A stretch of 64,000 bases of DNA. It comes from TMP-86 sp044226865. GTDB taxonomy: Bacteria > Pseudomonadota > Gammaproteobacteria > Steroidobacterales > Steroidobacteraceae. The DNA lies in contig JBGAGE010000005.1 of assembly GCA_044226865.1 (NCBI GenBank), positions 310,001 through 374,000 on the forward strand, given 5' to 3'. The position numbers and the translations under genes are program-made. The notes beneath the pieces were generated by a model. That model worked only from the letters and a program-made list of their open reading frames with translations. It had not been told where the DNA came from and searched no databases. Positions 46,800 through 56,524 of this stretch are shown here, piece after piece. Each line of letters opens with the position of its first letter. Within the stretch, counting starts at the first letter, position 1.

Positions 46800-48121
46800 C
46801 GTTTTGTCAGGGCAGCATAATAGAAGCCATCGGCGCCCGCCTCTCCAGGCAGAATTTGCACGCCGCAGCCGTCCGCCTCGCCCCATCCGGGCCATCCCTC
46901 CCATTCCTGTACCGGAATCGCTGCCGCCTCGGGCGTTGCCGCAAGGAACGACTGCACCACCTCCCGGTTCTCCCGCCGGGTCACGGTGCAGGTGGAATAT
47001 ACCAGCCGTCCGCCCGGCGCCAACATGCCGAAAGCGGCGTGCAGCAAGGCGCCCTGGGTCTGCGCGAAACGCTCGATGTCGCCCGCGCGGCGGCGCAGGC
47101 GGATGTCGGGGTGGCGGCGGATGACGCCCAGCGCCGAGCACGGCGCGTCCACGAGGATCCGGTCGAAGCGCTCACCGTCCCACCATTGATCGGGGCGCGC
47201 GGCATCGCCGCAGATCACGCGCGCGTTCACGCCGGTGCGCTGCAAGGTGGCCTGCGTGCGGCGCACGCGCGCCGGATCGAGTTCCACCGCCCACAGCGCC
47301 GCGAGATCGGGCTGCCGCTCGCCGATCAACGCCGTCTTGCCGCCGGGCGCGGCGCAGGCATCCAGCACGCGCTGGCCCGGCGCCAGCGCCAGCGGCACCG
47401 CCACGCATTGCGCTCCCAGGTCCTGCACGGACACATCCCCCTGGGCAAAGCCGGGCAGCAGTTCCACATCCACGGGCTGCTCCAGCATCAGGGCATGCGG
47501 CAATCGTTCCTGCGCGCGGGCCGGAAGGTTGGCGGCCTGCAGGCGCTGCAGGTAGTCGGCGTCGCTCCCGCGCTGCGCATGCACGCGCAGCCACAGCGGC
47601 GCCTGCCGGTCGCAAGCGGCGAGGATCTGCGTCCAGCGCACCGGCCAGTCGGCGCGCAGTTGCTGTGCCATCCATTCCGGGAAGGCATGACGCACGATGG
47701 GGCTGCGGGCAAGTTCGGCATCCAGCGCCTGGCGTTCGCGCAGGTAGCGGCGCAGCACGGCATTGATCAGGCCGGTGAGCTTGTGCAGTTTCATGGCGCG
47801 CGCGGATTCCACTGCCGCATCCACCACCGCATAGGCCGGCGAGCGCTCGTCCTCGAGTTCGAACAGGGCGACGCACAGCAGGGCGCGCGGCGCGCCATCG
47901 ATCGAGCCGGGCTTCTGCGTGAGGAGCTTCGCCAGCACGGCTTCGTAGCGGAAATAGCCGCGCACCGCACCATAACTCAGGGAGCGCACCGTGGCGCGCA
48001 GCGCGGCCGGTGTGTCGGCCAGCACGCGCTCCAGCGCCGCATCCAGGGTGATCTCTTCGCCGAGCACGGCCAGCACGGCGCGCGCCGCCAATGTGCGGGC
48101 GTTGGGAGCGCGGCCGTTCAT
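46796..48121 (-). CDS. rsmB: 16S rRNA (cytosine-967-C5)-methyltransferase
   Basis: 441 residues from ATG 48121, overlapping fmt by four bases. NusB-like N-terminal domain (LSYGAVRGYFRYEAVLAKLL, YAVVDAAVESARAMKLHKLTGLINAVLRRYL, in parts) and C-terminal SAM domain: VLDACAAPGGKTALIGE, VELDPARVRRTQATL, DAPCSALGVIRRHPDI with catalytic Cys, and VYSTCTVTRREN with the second. It methylates C967 of 16S rRNA. Overlap suggests translational coupling. Confidence 0.95.
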   Translation of the reverse strand: MNGRAPNARTLAARAVLAVLGEEITLDAALERVLADTPAALRATVRSLSYGAVRGYFRYEAVLAKLLTQKPGSIDGAPRALLCVALFELEDERSPAYAVVDAAVESARAMKLHKLTGLINAVLRRYLRERQALDAELARSPIVRHAFPEWMAQQLRADWPVRWTQILAACDRQAPLWLRVHAQRGSDADYLQRLQAANLPARAQERLPHALMLEQPVDVELLPGFAQGDVSVQDLGAQCVAVPLALAPGQRVLDACAAPGGKTALIGERQPDLAALWAVELDPARVRRTQATLQRTGVNARVICGDAARPDQWWDGERFDRILVDAPCSALGVIRRHPDIRLRRRAGDIERFAQTQGALLHAAFGMLAPGGRLVYSTCTVTRRENREVVQSFLAATPEAAAIPVQEWEGWPGWGEADGCGVQILPGEAGADGFYYAALTKR

Positions 48122-49077
48122 GAAAGCTTGGGCTGCGTGCGCGTGAGCCGTGCGCCGCCGAGATGGCGCGCGCGCAGCGCCTCGCCGGCGCTGCAGCGGG
48201 TCTTGCCCGGTGATTGCACCTGCGTCACCCGCAGGATGCCGGCGCCGCAGGCCACGTCGATGCCCGCCTCGCCATGTGCGAGCACCCTGCCGGGTTCGCC
48301 GTGCACGCCGTGCGGTTCCAGCACCGAGGACATCCACAGCCGCAGCTGCGTGCCCTCCAGATGGGTCTGCGCGACGGGACGCGGATTGAAGGCGCGCACG
48401 CGCCGGTCGATGGCAGCGGCATCCTCCTGCCAGTTCACCTCGGCTTCGGCCTTCTCGATCTTGGCGGCGTAGGTGACGCCTTCCGCGGGCTGCTCGCTCT
48501 CATGCGCGCGACCGGCGGCGATGTCGGCCAGCGAATCGCACATGAGCCTGGCGCCGAGCCCGGCCAGGGCAGCGTGCAAGCTGGCCGAGGTGTCTTGCGC
48601 GCCGATGGCGATGCGCGCGCTGGCGAGCATCGGTCCCGTATCCAACCCTGCCGCCATGCGCATGATGGTGACGCCGGTGTGCGTATCGCCGGCCAGCAGC
48701 GCGCGTTGGATGGGTGCGGCGCCGCGCCAGCGCGGCAGCAGCGAGGCATGGATGTTGAAGCAGCCCAGGCGCGGCAGCGCCAGCACCGCGGCGGGGAGGA
48801 TCAGGCCGTAGGCCACCACGATGAGCGCGTCGACATGCAAGGCCGCGAGCAATTCACGCGCTGCCTCGCCCTTGAAATTCTCCGGTTGGAACACGGGCAG
48901 CCCCAGCTCCAATGCGCGCCGCTTGACCGGGCTGGCGGTGAGTTCGCGGCCGCGGCCGGCCGGACGGTCCGGCTGCGTGAACACACCGGCGAGGCGATGC
49001 GGCAGGCCGGCGATCGCGTCGAGCGCCGGCACGGAAAATTCTGGCGTTCCCGCGAACGCGAGCGTCAGGTGGCTCAA
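48118..49077 (-). CDS. fmt: Methionyl-tRNA formyltransferase
   Basis: 319 residues from TTG 49077. Formyltransferase domain: LAFAGTPEFSVPALDAIAG, VFTQPDRPAGRGRELTASPVK, NIHASLLPRWRGAAPIQRALLAGDTHTGVTIM, in parts: HASLLPRWRGAAPIQ, with His and Asp residues of the family. C-terminal OB-like domain follows. Formylates Met-tRNAi before initiation. Part of the def-fmt-rsmB operon. Confidence 0.96.
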   Translation of the reverse strand: MSHLTLAFAGTPEFSVPALDAIAGLPHRLAGVFTQPDRPAGRGRELTASPVKRRALELGLPVFQPENFKGEAARELLAALHVDALIVVAYGLILPAAVLALPRLGCFNIHASLLPRWRGAAPIQRALLAGDTHTGVTIMRMAAGLDTGPMLASARIAIGAQDTSASLHAALAGLGARLMCDSLADIAAGRAHESEQPAEGVTYAAKIEKAEAEVNWQEDAAAIDRRVRAFNPRPVAQTHLEGTQLRLWMSSVLEPHGVHGEPGRVLAHGEAGIDVACGAGILRVTQVQSPGKTRCSAGEALRARHLGGARLTRTQPKLS

Positions 49078-49131
49078 CGTGTCAGCCCTTAGAAGGAGTG
49101 ATCGAGTCTTAAGGCGCCTGCAGCGCCCGGC

Positions 49132-49671
49132 TCAGGCAACCGGTACCGGCGAGCGCCGCTCGCCGGTGGGCGCGCGCTGCTTGCGTTCTTTTTGCAGGCG
49201 CCTGCGGATGAGCTGGCGCTTCAATTCCGACAAATAATCGACGAACAGCTTGCCGTCGAGATGATCGATCTCGTGCTGGATGCACACCCCGAGCAGGCCG
49301 TCGGCCGGCATCTCGAACGGCTTGCCGTCCCGGCCCAGGGCGCGCACCACGATGCTTTCCGCCCGCTGCACCTTTTCATAGATGCCGGGCACGGACAGGC
49401 AGCCCTCCTCGCGCGGCTGCTTGCCGCTCGCGCGGACGATCTCCGGATTGGCGAAGAACAGGGGGGAGTCCTTGGCCTCGCTGATGTCCATGACGATGAC
49501 CCGCTGGGGCACGTTCACCTGGGTGGCCGCAAGGCCGATGCCGCGCGAGGCGTACATGGTCTCGAGCATGTCATCCATCAATTGCCGCACTGCAGCATCC
49601 ACCTTTTCAACCGGCAGAGCCTTGTTGCGCAGGCGGGGATCGGGGTACTCCAGAATGGCGAGCTTTGTCAT
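49132..49671 (-). CDS. def: Peptide deformylase
   Basis: 179 residues from ATG 49671. Motifs: I GIGLAATQVN, II EEGCLSVPG with the Cys ligand, III QHEIDHLDGKLFVDYLS with HExxH. Metal-dependent removal of the N-formyl group from nascent proteins. First gene of a seven-gene minus-strand operon; the promoter should lie in 49672-49882, shared with the divergent LysM gene. Confidence 0.97.
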   Translation of the reverse strand: MTKLAILEYPDPRLRNKALPVEKVDAAVRQLMDDMLETMYASRGIGLAATQVNVPQRVIVMDISEAKDSPLFFANPEIVRASGKQPREEGCLSVPGIYEKVQRAESIVVRALGRDGKPFEMPADGLLGVCIQHEIDHLDGKLFVDYLSELKRQLIRRRLQKERKQRAPTGERRSPVPVA

Positions 49672-49882
49672 CGAGGTTATGAGAGCAATTTCGTGTTTTC
49701 GGCCGAGGATTGTTGCTAAAGTTCCGCCGCTGCTTAACTTAATGCCACCTGTTGCGACGGCAGCATGAGTTGGGATGAATCTGGCAAACCCTGGACTGCA
49801 TCCTGGTAACGAGCCGCGGATAAACAGTATACAGCCAAGCTTGGATGACGAGAGCGCAAGGGACCGGTAAGGAGCACAGCGA

Positions 49883-51127
49883 ATGCAGCTGCAGACTATC
49901 AGGCAGGTTATGAGCAACTATAAGATCTTGATTCCGTTGAGCGTGGGGCTGTTCGCCAGCGCTGGTTGCCAATCTTCATGGAACCCGTTCCATAAGAAGG
50001 ATCACGCCTCCGCCCCGGTACCGGTCACGAGCCAGGAAACCACCGTTGAAGGCACCCCGGTGGGCGATGAACGCACCGCCATGGAAGCCGCCACCGATGC
50101 CGCTCCCGGCCGCTCCACCCAGTCATCGGAGGGTTCCTCCGGCCCCGCCCTGGCGCCCGGCGCCCCCGACAGCTACGTCGTGAAGAAAGGCGACACCCTG
50201 TGGGACATTTCCAAGACCTTCCTGCGCGATCCCTGGTACTGGCCAGAGATCTGGCATGTGAATCCGCAGATCCAGAATCCACACCTCATCTACCCCGGCG
50301 ACACACTGCGATTGGTGTACATCGACGGCCGTCCGGCGGTAACGCTGGAGCGGGGTAACGGCGCCCGGGTGGAACCGCGCGTCCGCAGCCAGCCGCTGGA
50401 AGATGCCATCCGCTCGATTCCGTATGAAGTCGTTGCAGCCTTCATGTCCAAGCCCTCGGTGATTTCCAAGGAGGACATCAAGGTCGCTCCCTATGTGCTG
50501 GCCGCGCGCGACAAGCATGTGGTCATGGCCGAGGGCAACACGGTCTACGCGCGGGGCTTCAATGCCCAGCCGGAAGTCGGCTCGCACTACAACATCGTGC
50601 GTACGGGCGACAAGCTCCGTGATCCCGACAACGGCGATGTGATCGGCTACGACGGCATTTTCACCGCGGCGGGCAAGGTCACGCGCGGCGGCGACCCGGT
50701 CACGCTCCTGCTCACCGAATCGGGCCGCGAGACCATCGCCGGCGACCGCCTGTTCTCCGGCAGCGTGGATGTGCCGCTGGATTTCGTGCCGAGCTCGCCC
50801 AAGGTGAAGGTCGATGGACAGATCATCTCGGTGCACGACGGCGTGGAGATGATCGGCCAGTACCAGGTCGTCATCATCAACCGCGGCGCGCGCCACGGCC
50901 TCATCCCCGGCAATGTGCTGGGCGTGTACCAGAGGGGCGAAGTCGTTCCCGACCGCGAGAAGAACCGCCTGGTTCACAACCTCACGGTATTCGCCAAGAA
51001 GGTGGAATTGCCGGAAGAACGCACCGGCACCTTCATGGTGTTCAAGACCTTCGACCGCATCAGCTATGGCCTGGTGATGGAAGCTCGCGGCATCATCAAG
51101 GTGCATGACAAGATCAGGAATCCCTGA
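49883..51127 (+). CDS. LysM-domain lipoprotein (DprA-operon type)
   Basis: 414 residues from ATG 49883 (AAGGAG eight bases upstream; ATG 49910 also possible). Lipobox LFASAGCQSS. LysM domain at about 97-145: YVVKKGDTLWDISKTFLRDPWYWPEIWHVN, PHLIYPGDTLRLVY, in parts. The rest (VGSHYNIVRTGDKL, IINRGARHGLIPGNVLGVYQRG) is a family-specific beta domain. This gene between def and dprA is a constant feature of Gammaproteobacteria. Peptidoglycan binding in the periplasm; ends at a strong terminator. Confidence 0.92.
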   Translation: MQLQTIRQVMSNYKILIPLSVGLFASAGCQSSWNPFHKKDHASAPVPVTSQETTVEGTPVGDERTAMEAATDAAPGRSTQSSEGSSGPALAPGAPDSYVVKKGDTLWDISKTFLRDPWYWPEIWHVNPQIQNPHLIYPGDTLRLVYIDGRPAVTLERGNGARVEPRVRSQPLEDAIRSIPYEVVAAFMSKPSVISKEDIKVAPYVLAARDKHVVMAEGNTVYARGFNAQPEVGSHYNIVRTGDKLRDPDNGDVIGYDGIFTAAGKVTRGGDPVTLLLTESGRETIAGDRLFSGSVDVPLDFVPSSPKVKVDGQIISVHDGVEMIGQYQVVIINRGARHGLIPGNVLGVYQRGEVVPDREKNRLVHNLTVFAKKVELPEERTGTFMVFKTFDRISYGLVMEARGIIKVHDKIRNP

Positions 51128-51155
51128 CAGGTCTCCATTGCTGCATTTCTGCAGG

Positions 51156-51190
51156 AACACGCCGGCTTCATGCCGGCGTGTTGCTTTTGG
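51156..51190 (+). terminator. Rho-independent terminator after LysM gene
   Basis: Perfect 11-bp stem AACACGCCGGC / GCCGGCGTGTT with a 5-base loop (51156-51182), then GCTTTT. It lies 29 bases after the LysM stop and 22 before dprA, so dprA may be expressed from its own promoter. Confidence 0.85.
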
Positions 51191-51211
51191 CGGGGCGCAT
51201 AATCCTCTGCC

Positions 51212-52372
51212 ATGGAGATCACGGATGATCTGGCCGCCTGGGTGGTGCTGTCGCGCACGCCGGGCATCAACACGCAGGTACTCGAACGTGCGCTGCTGAT
51301 GGCGGGTGGGGCGGATGCGCAAGGTCCCCCCGCCGCCGGCAGCATCGCCGCGCTCGTGCGGCTCAGCGCGGCATCGCTGGCCGCACTCGGCTTCGGCGCG
51401 GCGGCGCGCCGCGCATTGGCGGAGGGCGGCGGGCTCACGCCGGCCGAGATCACCTGGTTGGAGCAGCCCGCGCATCGGCTGGTGCGTTTCACCGATAACG
51501 GCTATCCGCCGCTGCTGCGGGCGGTAACCGGATTTCCCATACTCTTATATGTGGCCGGCGACGCGCAGCGCCTCGCGGACCCGCAGCTCGCCATCGTCGG
51601 CAGCCGCAATCCCACCGGCGCCGGCACGGACAATGCGTTCGCCTTCGCGCAGCATCTGGCGCTGTCCGGCCTTACCATCACCAGCGGGCTGGCCGAGGGC
51701 ATCGATGCCGCCGCGCATCGCGGTGCGCTGGCCGCGCCCGGGACCACCCTCGCGGTGCTCGGCACCGGCATCGACCTCATCTACCCCAGCATGCACGAGG
51801 AGCTGGCGCTGCAGATCCAGGAACGCGGCGCGCTGGTGAGCGAGTTTCCGCTGGGCACGCCCGGCCGCGCCGCCAACTTTCCGCAGCGCAACCGCATCAT
51901 CGCCGGTCTCTCGCTCGGCACACTGGTGATCGAGGCGGCGCGCCGCTCCGGCTCCCTGATCACCGCGCGGCTTGCCGGTGAGGCGGGTCGGGAGGTGTTC
52001 GCACTGCCCGGCTCCATCCACAATCCGCTCGCGCGCGGCTCGCATCAGCTCATCCGCGAGGGAGCGTGGCTTACGGAAAACGCAGCTGACATATTGAGCG
52101 AATTGAACTTTTCGTCGCTCGATGGCGACGCTTCCGGTGCGCGCAAGCAACCCGCCGCCACGCCGAAATCAAAACCCACGATGGACAAGGCTCAGAAAAT
52201 CTTGTTAGATGCGCTCGGTTTCGAACCCTCGGATCCGGATGTCCTGGTGCGTCGCACGGGGTTCAAGCCGGAAGAGGTGTCATCGATGATGCTGATTCTC
52301 GAACTCGAAGGTCACGTGAGAAGCGCCCATGGGGGCCGATACACCCGCGTCGCCAGGAGCCCTAAGAGGTGA
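51212..52372 (+). CDS. dprA: DNA processing protein DprA
   Basis: 386 residues. N-terminal SAM-like helices (ARTPGIN-type), then the Rossmann fold: AIVGSRNPTGAGTDNAFAFAQHLAL, ITSGLAEGIDAAAHRGAL, TLAVLGTGIDLIYPSMHEEL, NRIIAGLSLGTLVIEAARRSGSLITARLAGEAGREVFALPGSI, given in parts. C-terminal winged helix (SDPDVLVRRTGFKPEEVSSMMLILELEGHVRS). Loads RecA on incoming single-stranded DNA. Overlaps smg by four bases. Confidence 0.95.
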   Translation: MEITDDLAAWVVLSRTPGINTQVLERALLMAGGADAQGPPAAGSIAALVRLSAASLAALGFGAAARRALAEGGGLTPAEITWLEQPAHRLVRFTDNGYPPLLRAVTGFPILLYVAGDAQRLADPQLAIVGSRNPTGAGTDNAFAFAQHLALSGLTITSGLAEGIDAAAHRGALAAPGTTLAVLGTGIDLIYPSMHEELALQIQERGALVSEFPLGTPGRAANFPQRNRIIAGLSLGTLVIEAARRSGSLITARLAGEAGREVFALPGSIHNPLARGSHQLIREGAWLTENAADILSELNFSSLDGDASGARKQPAATPKSKPTMDKAQKILLDALGFEPSDPDVLVRRTGFKPEEVSSMMLILELEGHVRSAHGGRYTRVARSPKR

Positions 52373-52842
52373 AAGATAACGTTCTCGACCTGCTCATTTA
52401 CTTGTTCGAGAATTTTTTGCACATGGAAGAAGAGCCTCGCCCCGATCGCGCCACCCTGAAGCAGGAACTCGACAAGGCAGGCTTTGCGGCAAACGACATC
52501 GAGCGCGCCCTGGAATGGCTCGACGGCCTCTCCGGCGACCAGGTCGGGAACGTCGCGCAGGCCACGGCCCGGGCGGTGCGCATTTTCAACAGCCAGGAAG
52601 TGCTGCGCCTGGACACGGACGTGCGCGGCTATCTTCTCTATCTGGAGAACGTCGGCATCCTCTCCACCGCGCAGCGCGAGGTGGTCATCGATCGCCTGAT
52701 GGCGCTCGAGGCGGATGAGATCGACATCGATCAGGTGAAATGGGTCGTCTTGATGGTGCTGTTCAGCCAGCCCGGACAGGAATCCGCCTACGCACAAATG
52801 GAAGATCTGGTTTTCGAAGAACATTCTGACGCCCTGCATTAA
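52369..52842 (+). CDS. smg: Smg family protein (DUF494)
   Basis: 157 residues from GTG 52369. Matches Smg throughout: VLDLLIYLFENFLHMEEEP at the start, ERALEWLDGLSG, LDTDVRGYLLYLENVGILS, REVVIDRLMALEADEIDIDQVKWVVLMVLFSQP, in parts. Function unknown despite wide conservation next to dprA and topA. Ends six bases before topA. Confidence 0.93.
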   Translation: MKDNVLDLLIYLFENFLHMEEEPRPDRATLKQELDKAGFAANDIERALEWLDGLSGDQVGNVAQATARAVRIFNSQEVLRLDTDVRGYLLYLENVGILSTAQREVVIDRLMALEADEIDIDQVKWVVLMVLFSQPGQESAYAQMEDLVFEEHSDALH

Positions 52843-52848
52843 ATTCCC

Positions 52849-55512
52849 TTGAGCACCCATCTCGTCATCGTGGAATCGCCTGCCAAGGCGAAGACCATCA
52901 AGAAGTATTTGGGCAAGGACTTCGAAGTCCTTGCCTCCTATGGTCACGTGCGCGACCTCGTCCCGAAGGGCGGCGCGGTGGACCCCGACAAGGGGTTCGC
53001 CATGAAGTACCAGATCATCGAACGCAACCAGAAACACGTCGATGCCATCTCGCGCGCGCTGAAGAAGGCGGACGCCCTGTACCTCGCGACCGACCCCGAC
53101 CGGGAGGGCGAAGCGATCTCCTGGCATCTGCAGGAAATCCTCAAAGAGCGCGGCGAGCTCAAGGGCAAGTCCGTGCGCCGCGTGGTGTTCTACGAGATCA
53201 CCAAGAACTCGGTGCGCCAGGCCATGGCGGAACCGCGCGACCTGTCCGGGGACCTCGTGAATGCGCAGCAGGCACGCCGCGCGCTCGACTACCTCGTCGG
53301 CTTCAATCTTTCCCCGCTTTTGTGGAAGAAAGTGCGCCCGGGCCTTTCCGCCGGCCGCGTGCAGAGCCCGGCGCTGCGGCTGATCTGCGAGCGCGAAGAC
53401 GCCATCGCCGCCTTCGTGCCGCAGGAATACTGGACCATCGACGCCGAGGCCGAATACGCCGGGCAGAAGTTCCCGGCCAAGCTCACCGAGTTCGAAGGCG
53501 CCAAGGTGGAGCAGTTCAGCTTCACCAACCAGGCCCAGGCGGAAAGCGTGGACAAGGCGCTGCGCGAAGCCGCCAAGGGCTCGCTCCACGTGCTGGCGGT
53601 GGACAAGAAGCAGCGGCGCCGCAACCCGGCCCCGCCCTTCACCACCTCCACGCTCCAGCAGGAGGCCGCCCGCAAGCTGGGCTTCAGCGCACAGAAGACC
53701 ATGCGCGTGGCGCAACAGCTCTACGAGGGCATCGACATCGGCGATGGCGCGGTGGGCCTCATCACCTACATGCGCACGGATTCCTTGAGCCTCGCCGCCG
53801 AGGCCGTCAGCGAGATCCGCGAGACCGTGGTCAAGCTGTACGGCAAGGACAATCTCGCGGATGAAGTGCGCGTCTATCGCACCAAGTCCAAGAATGCGCA
53901 GGAAGCCCACGAAGCCATACGCCCCACCTCGGCCGCCATCGTGCCGAACAACATCGAGGGCAAGCTGGACTCGGACCAGTTCCGGCTGTATTCGCTGATC
54001 TGGAAGCGCACCATGGCCTGCCAGATGGCCCCGGCCGTGTTCGACACCGTGGCGGTGGACATGCTCGCCGGCCCCGGCGGCCCCAAGCGCCATGTGCTGC
54101 GCGCCAACGGCTCCACCCTGGTGAAGCCCGGCTACATCTCGGTGTACCAGGAAGGCGTGGACGATGCCGTGCAGGACGACAGCGACCACGTGCTGCCGCC
54201 CATGAAGGAAGGCGACCGCCCGCAGCTGATCGGCATCGTGCCGGCGCAGCATTTCACCGAACCGCCGCCGCGCTTCTCGGAAGCCTCGCTGGTGAAGGCG
54301 TTGGAAGAGTACGGCATCGGCCGGCCCTCCACCTATGCGTCCATCATTTCCACGCTGCGCGACCGCGGCTATGTGGAGATCGAGAACCGCCGCTTCACCG
54401 CCACCGACATCGGCAAGATCGTCAGCCGGTTCCTGACGGTGTATTTCACCACCTACGTGGACTACGACTTCACCGCCAAGATGGAAGACTCGCTGGACTC
54501 CGTCGCCAGCGGCGAGGAAGCCTGGGTGCCGTTGATGGAGCGGTTCTGGAAACCCTTCATCGAATTGGTGGAGCACACCCAGGCGAACGTCAGCCGCGAT
54601 GAAGTGGCGCAGGCGCGCGAACTCGGCACCGACCCCGCCAGTGGCAAGCCCGTGAGCGTGCGCATGGGCCGTTTCGGGCCCTTCGTGCAGATCGGCACCA
54701 AGGACGATGCCGACAAGCCCAAGTTCGCCGGGCTCCGTCCCGGGCAGAAAATGGACACCATCACCTTTGGCGATGCCATGGAGTTGTTCAAGCTGCCGCG
54801 CAAGCTGGGGCAGACGGACAAGGGCGAGGAGATCATCGCCAATGTCGGCCGCTTCGGACCGTATATCAAGTATGGCGCCAAGTATGTGTCGCTGAAGATC
54901 GATGACCCGTACACCGTCGAGCTGCCGCGCGCGCTGGATGTCATCAAGGAAAAAGAGATCGCCGATGCCAACCGCCTGATCCTGGATTTTCCGTCCGCCG
55001 GCATCCAGGTGCTGAATGGCCGCTACGGCCCGTACATCACCGACAAGCAGCGCAACGCCAAGATGCCGAAGGACCGCGACCCGAAGAGCCTGACGCTCGA
55101 GGAATGCCAGGCATTGCTCGCCGCGGCGCCCGAACGCACCTTCGGCCGCTGGGGCCGCAAGGGCGCCAAGGGCAAGACGCCGGCGAAGACCGGTGCACCG
55201 GCGCAGGCAGGCTCCAAGGGCGGCAAGAAGGGTAAGGCTGCCGCCAACGACGATGCCGGCCCCGCACGCGCCGCGCCGCTGGCGGCGGCGGCGAAAGCCG
55301 CGCCTAGGCCGGCCGCGCCTAGGCCGGCCGCGCCTAGGCCGGCCGCGCCTAAGCCGGCCGCCAGCAAGCCGGCGCGCAAGGCTGCTTCCGCCAAGTCATC
55401 GGCCCCGCCCGCGGCGAAGCAGGCCGCTGCCGCAGCCAAGCCCGCCGCGACGGCCATGCCAAAAGCCGCACCGAAGAAGGCGGCCGCGAAGAAATCCACG
55501 GCCAAAAAATAA
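52849..55512 (+). CDS. topA: DNA topoisomerase I with Ala/Lys-rich tail
   Basis: 887 residues from TTG 52849. TOPRIM: LVIVESPAKAKTIKKYLG, YLATDPDREGEAISWHL. Catalytic Tyr in GLITYMRTDSLSLA. C-terminal repeats without cysteine zinc ribbons (RFGPFVQIGTKDDADKP, VGRFGPYIKYGAKYV, NGRYGPYITDKQRN). After residue 765 a low-complexity tail of about 120 residues, with AAPRPAAPRPAAPKPAA-type repeats and Lys clusters. Relaxes negative supercoils. Confidence 0.96.
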   Translation: MSTHLVIVESPAKAKTIKKYLGKDFEVLASYGHVRDLVPKGGAVDPDKGFAMKYQIIERNQKHVDAISRALKKADALYLATDPDREGEAISWHLQEILKERGELKGKSVRRVVFYEITKNSVRQAMAEPRDLSGDLVNAQQARRALDYLVGFNLSPLLWKKVRPGLSAGRVQSPALRLICEREDAIAAFVPQEYWTIDAEAEYAGQKFPAKLTEFEGAKVEQFSFTNQAQAESVDKALREAAKGSLHVLAVDKKQRRRNPAPPFTTSTLQQEAARKLGFSAQKTMRVAQQLYEGIDIGDGAVGLITYMRTDSLSLAAEAVSEIRETVVKLYGKDNLADEVRVYRTKSKNAQEAHEAIRPTSAAIVPNNIEGKLDSDQFRLYSLIWKRTMACQMAPAVFDTVAVDMLAGPGGPKRHVLRANGSTLVKPGYISVYQEGVDDAVQDDSDHVLPPMKEGDRPQLIGIVPAQHFTEPPPRFSEASLVKALEEYGIGRPSTYASIISTLRDRGYVEIENRRFTATDIGKIVSRFLTVYFTTYVDYDFTAKMEDSLDSVASGEEAWVPLMERFWKPFIELVEHTQANVSRDEVAQARELGTDPASGKPVSVRMGRFGPFVQIGTKDDADKPKFAGLRPGQKMDTITFGDAMELFKLPRKLGQTDKGEEIIANVGRFGPYIKYGAKYVSLKIDDPYTVELPRALDVIKEKEIADANRLILDFPSAGIQVLNGRYGPYITDKQRNAKMPKDRDPKSLTLEECQALLAAAPERTFGRWGRKGAKGKTPAKTGAPAQAGSKGGKKGKAAANDDAGPARAAPLAAAAKAAPRPAAPRPAAPRPAAPKPAASKPARKAASAKSSAPPAAKQAAAAAKPAATAMPKAAPKKAAAKKSTAKK
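55300..55359 (+). repeat. Four 15-bp tandem repeats in topA
   Basis: Unit GCGCCTAGGCCGGCC, repeated four times (the last has one G-to-A change), encoding APRPA-type repeats in frame. Length could vary by multiples of five residues. Confidence 0.95.
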
Positions 55513-55539
55513 GCAACCCGCCAGGAGCTCGACAGTCCC

Positions 55540-56493
55540 ATGGCAGCATCGAACCCGAACGGCAACGCATCCGGTGCGGACAAACCGGATCATCTCGCCG
55601 TACGCGCCTATCTCATCTCCCTGCTCAACAGCATCATCGCCGGCATCGAGGCCGTCGACGGCGAGGGCAAGTTCCGCCGCGACGCCTGGACGCGCGATGA
55701 AGGCGGTGGCGGCGAGAGTTGCGTGCTCACCGAGGGACGGGTGTTCGAAAAGGCCGGCATCGGCTTTTCGCACATCCGCGGATCGGCGCTGCCGGGCTCG
55801 GCCTCCAGCCATCGCGGCGAGATCGCCGGCGCCCCGTTCGAAGCCATGGGCGTCTCGCTCATCATGCACCCGCGCAATCCGTATGCGCCCACCTCGCATG
55901 CCAACGTCCGCTTCCTGATCGCGCAGCCCAAGGACCGCGAGCCGACCTGGTGGTTCGGCGGCGGCTTCGATCTCACGCCGTTCTATCCCTTCGCCGAGGA
56001 CGTGCTGCACTGGCACCGCACGGCGCGCGAGGCCTGCCAGCCGTTCGGGGAGGATGTTTACCCGCGCTACAAGGAGTGGTGCGACCGCTATTTCTTCCTC
56101 AAGCATCGCAACGAGACGCGCGGCGTCGGCGGCCTGTTCTACGACGATTTGAGCGAGGGCGGCTTCGCGCGCAACTTCGCGCTCATGCGCAGCGTCGGCG
56201 ATCATTTCCTGCCCGCGTACACGCCGATCGTGGAGCGCCGCAAGAACACACCGTACGGCGAGCGTGAGCGCCAGTTCCAGCTCTACCGCCGCGGGCGCTA
56301 CGTGGAGTTCAACCTGGTTTACGATCGCGGCACGCTGTTCGGCCTGCAATCGCAGGGCCGCACCGAATCCATCCTGATGTCCATGCCGCCGCTGGTTCGC
56401 TGGGAATACGAATGGCACCCGCAAGCCGGCTCACCCGAAGCAGAGCTGTACCAAGACTACCTGCGGCCGCGCGATTACCTGAAAGAGCTGTAA
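55540..56493 (+). CDS. hemF: Oxygen-dependent coproporphyrinogen III oxidase
   Basis: 317 residues. HemF landmarks: DAWTRDEGGGGESCVLTEGRVFEKAGIGFSHIRG (partly: GGGESCVLTEGRVFEKAG), LIMHPRNPYAPTSHANVRF, WWFGGGFDLTPFYPF, KHRNETRGVGGLFYDD, ERQFQLYRRGRYVEFNLVYDRGTLFGLQS and MPPLVRWEY. Converts coproporphyrinogen III into protoporphyrinogen IX using O2. Follows topA and precedes rlmJ. Confidence 0.97.
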   Translation: MAASNPNGNASGADKPDHLAVRAYLISLLNSIIAGIEAVDGEGKFRRDAWTRDEGGGGESCVLTEGRVFEKAGIGFSHIRGSALPGSASSHRGEIAGAPFEAMGVSLIMHPRNPYAPTSHANVRFLIAQPKDREPTWWFGGGFDLTPFYPFAEDVLHWHRTAREACQPFGEDVYPRYKEWCDRYFFLKHRNETRGVGGLFYDDLSEGGFARNFALMRSVGDHFLPAYTPIVERRKNTPYGERERQFQLYRRGRYVEFNLVYDRGTLFGLQSQGRTESILMSMPPLVRWEYEWHPQAGSPEAELYQDYLRPRDYLKEL

Positions 56494-56524
56494 TGCGCGC
56501 CCGGCGGCGGGCGGGACGGCCGTC

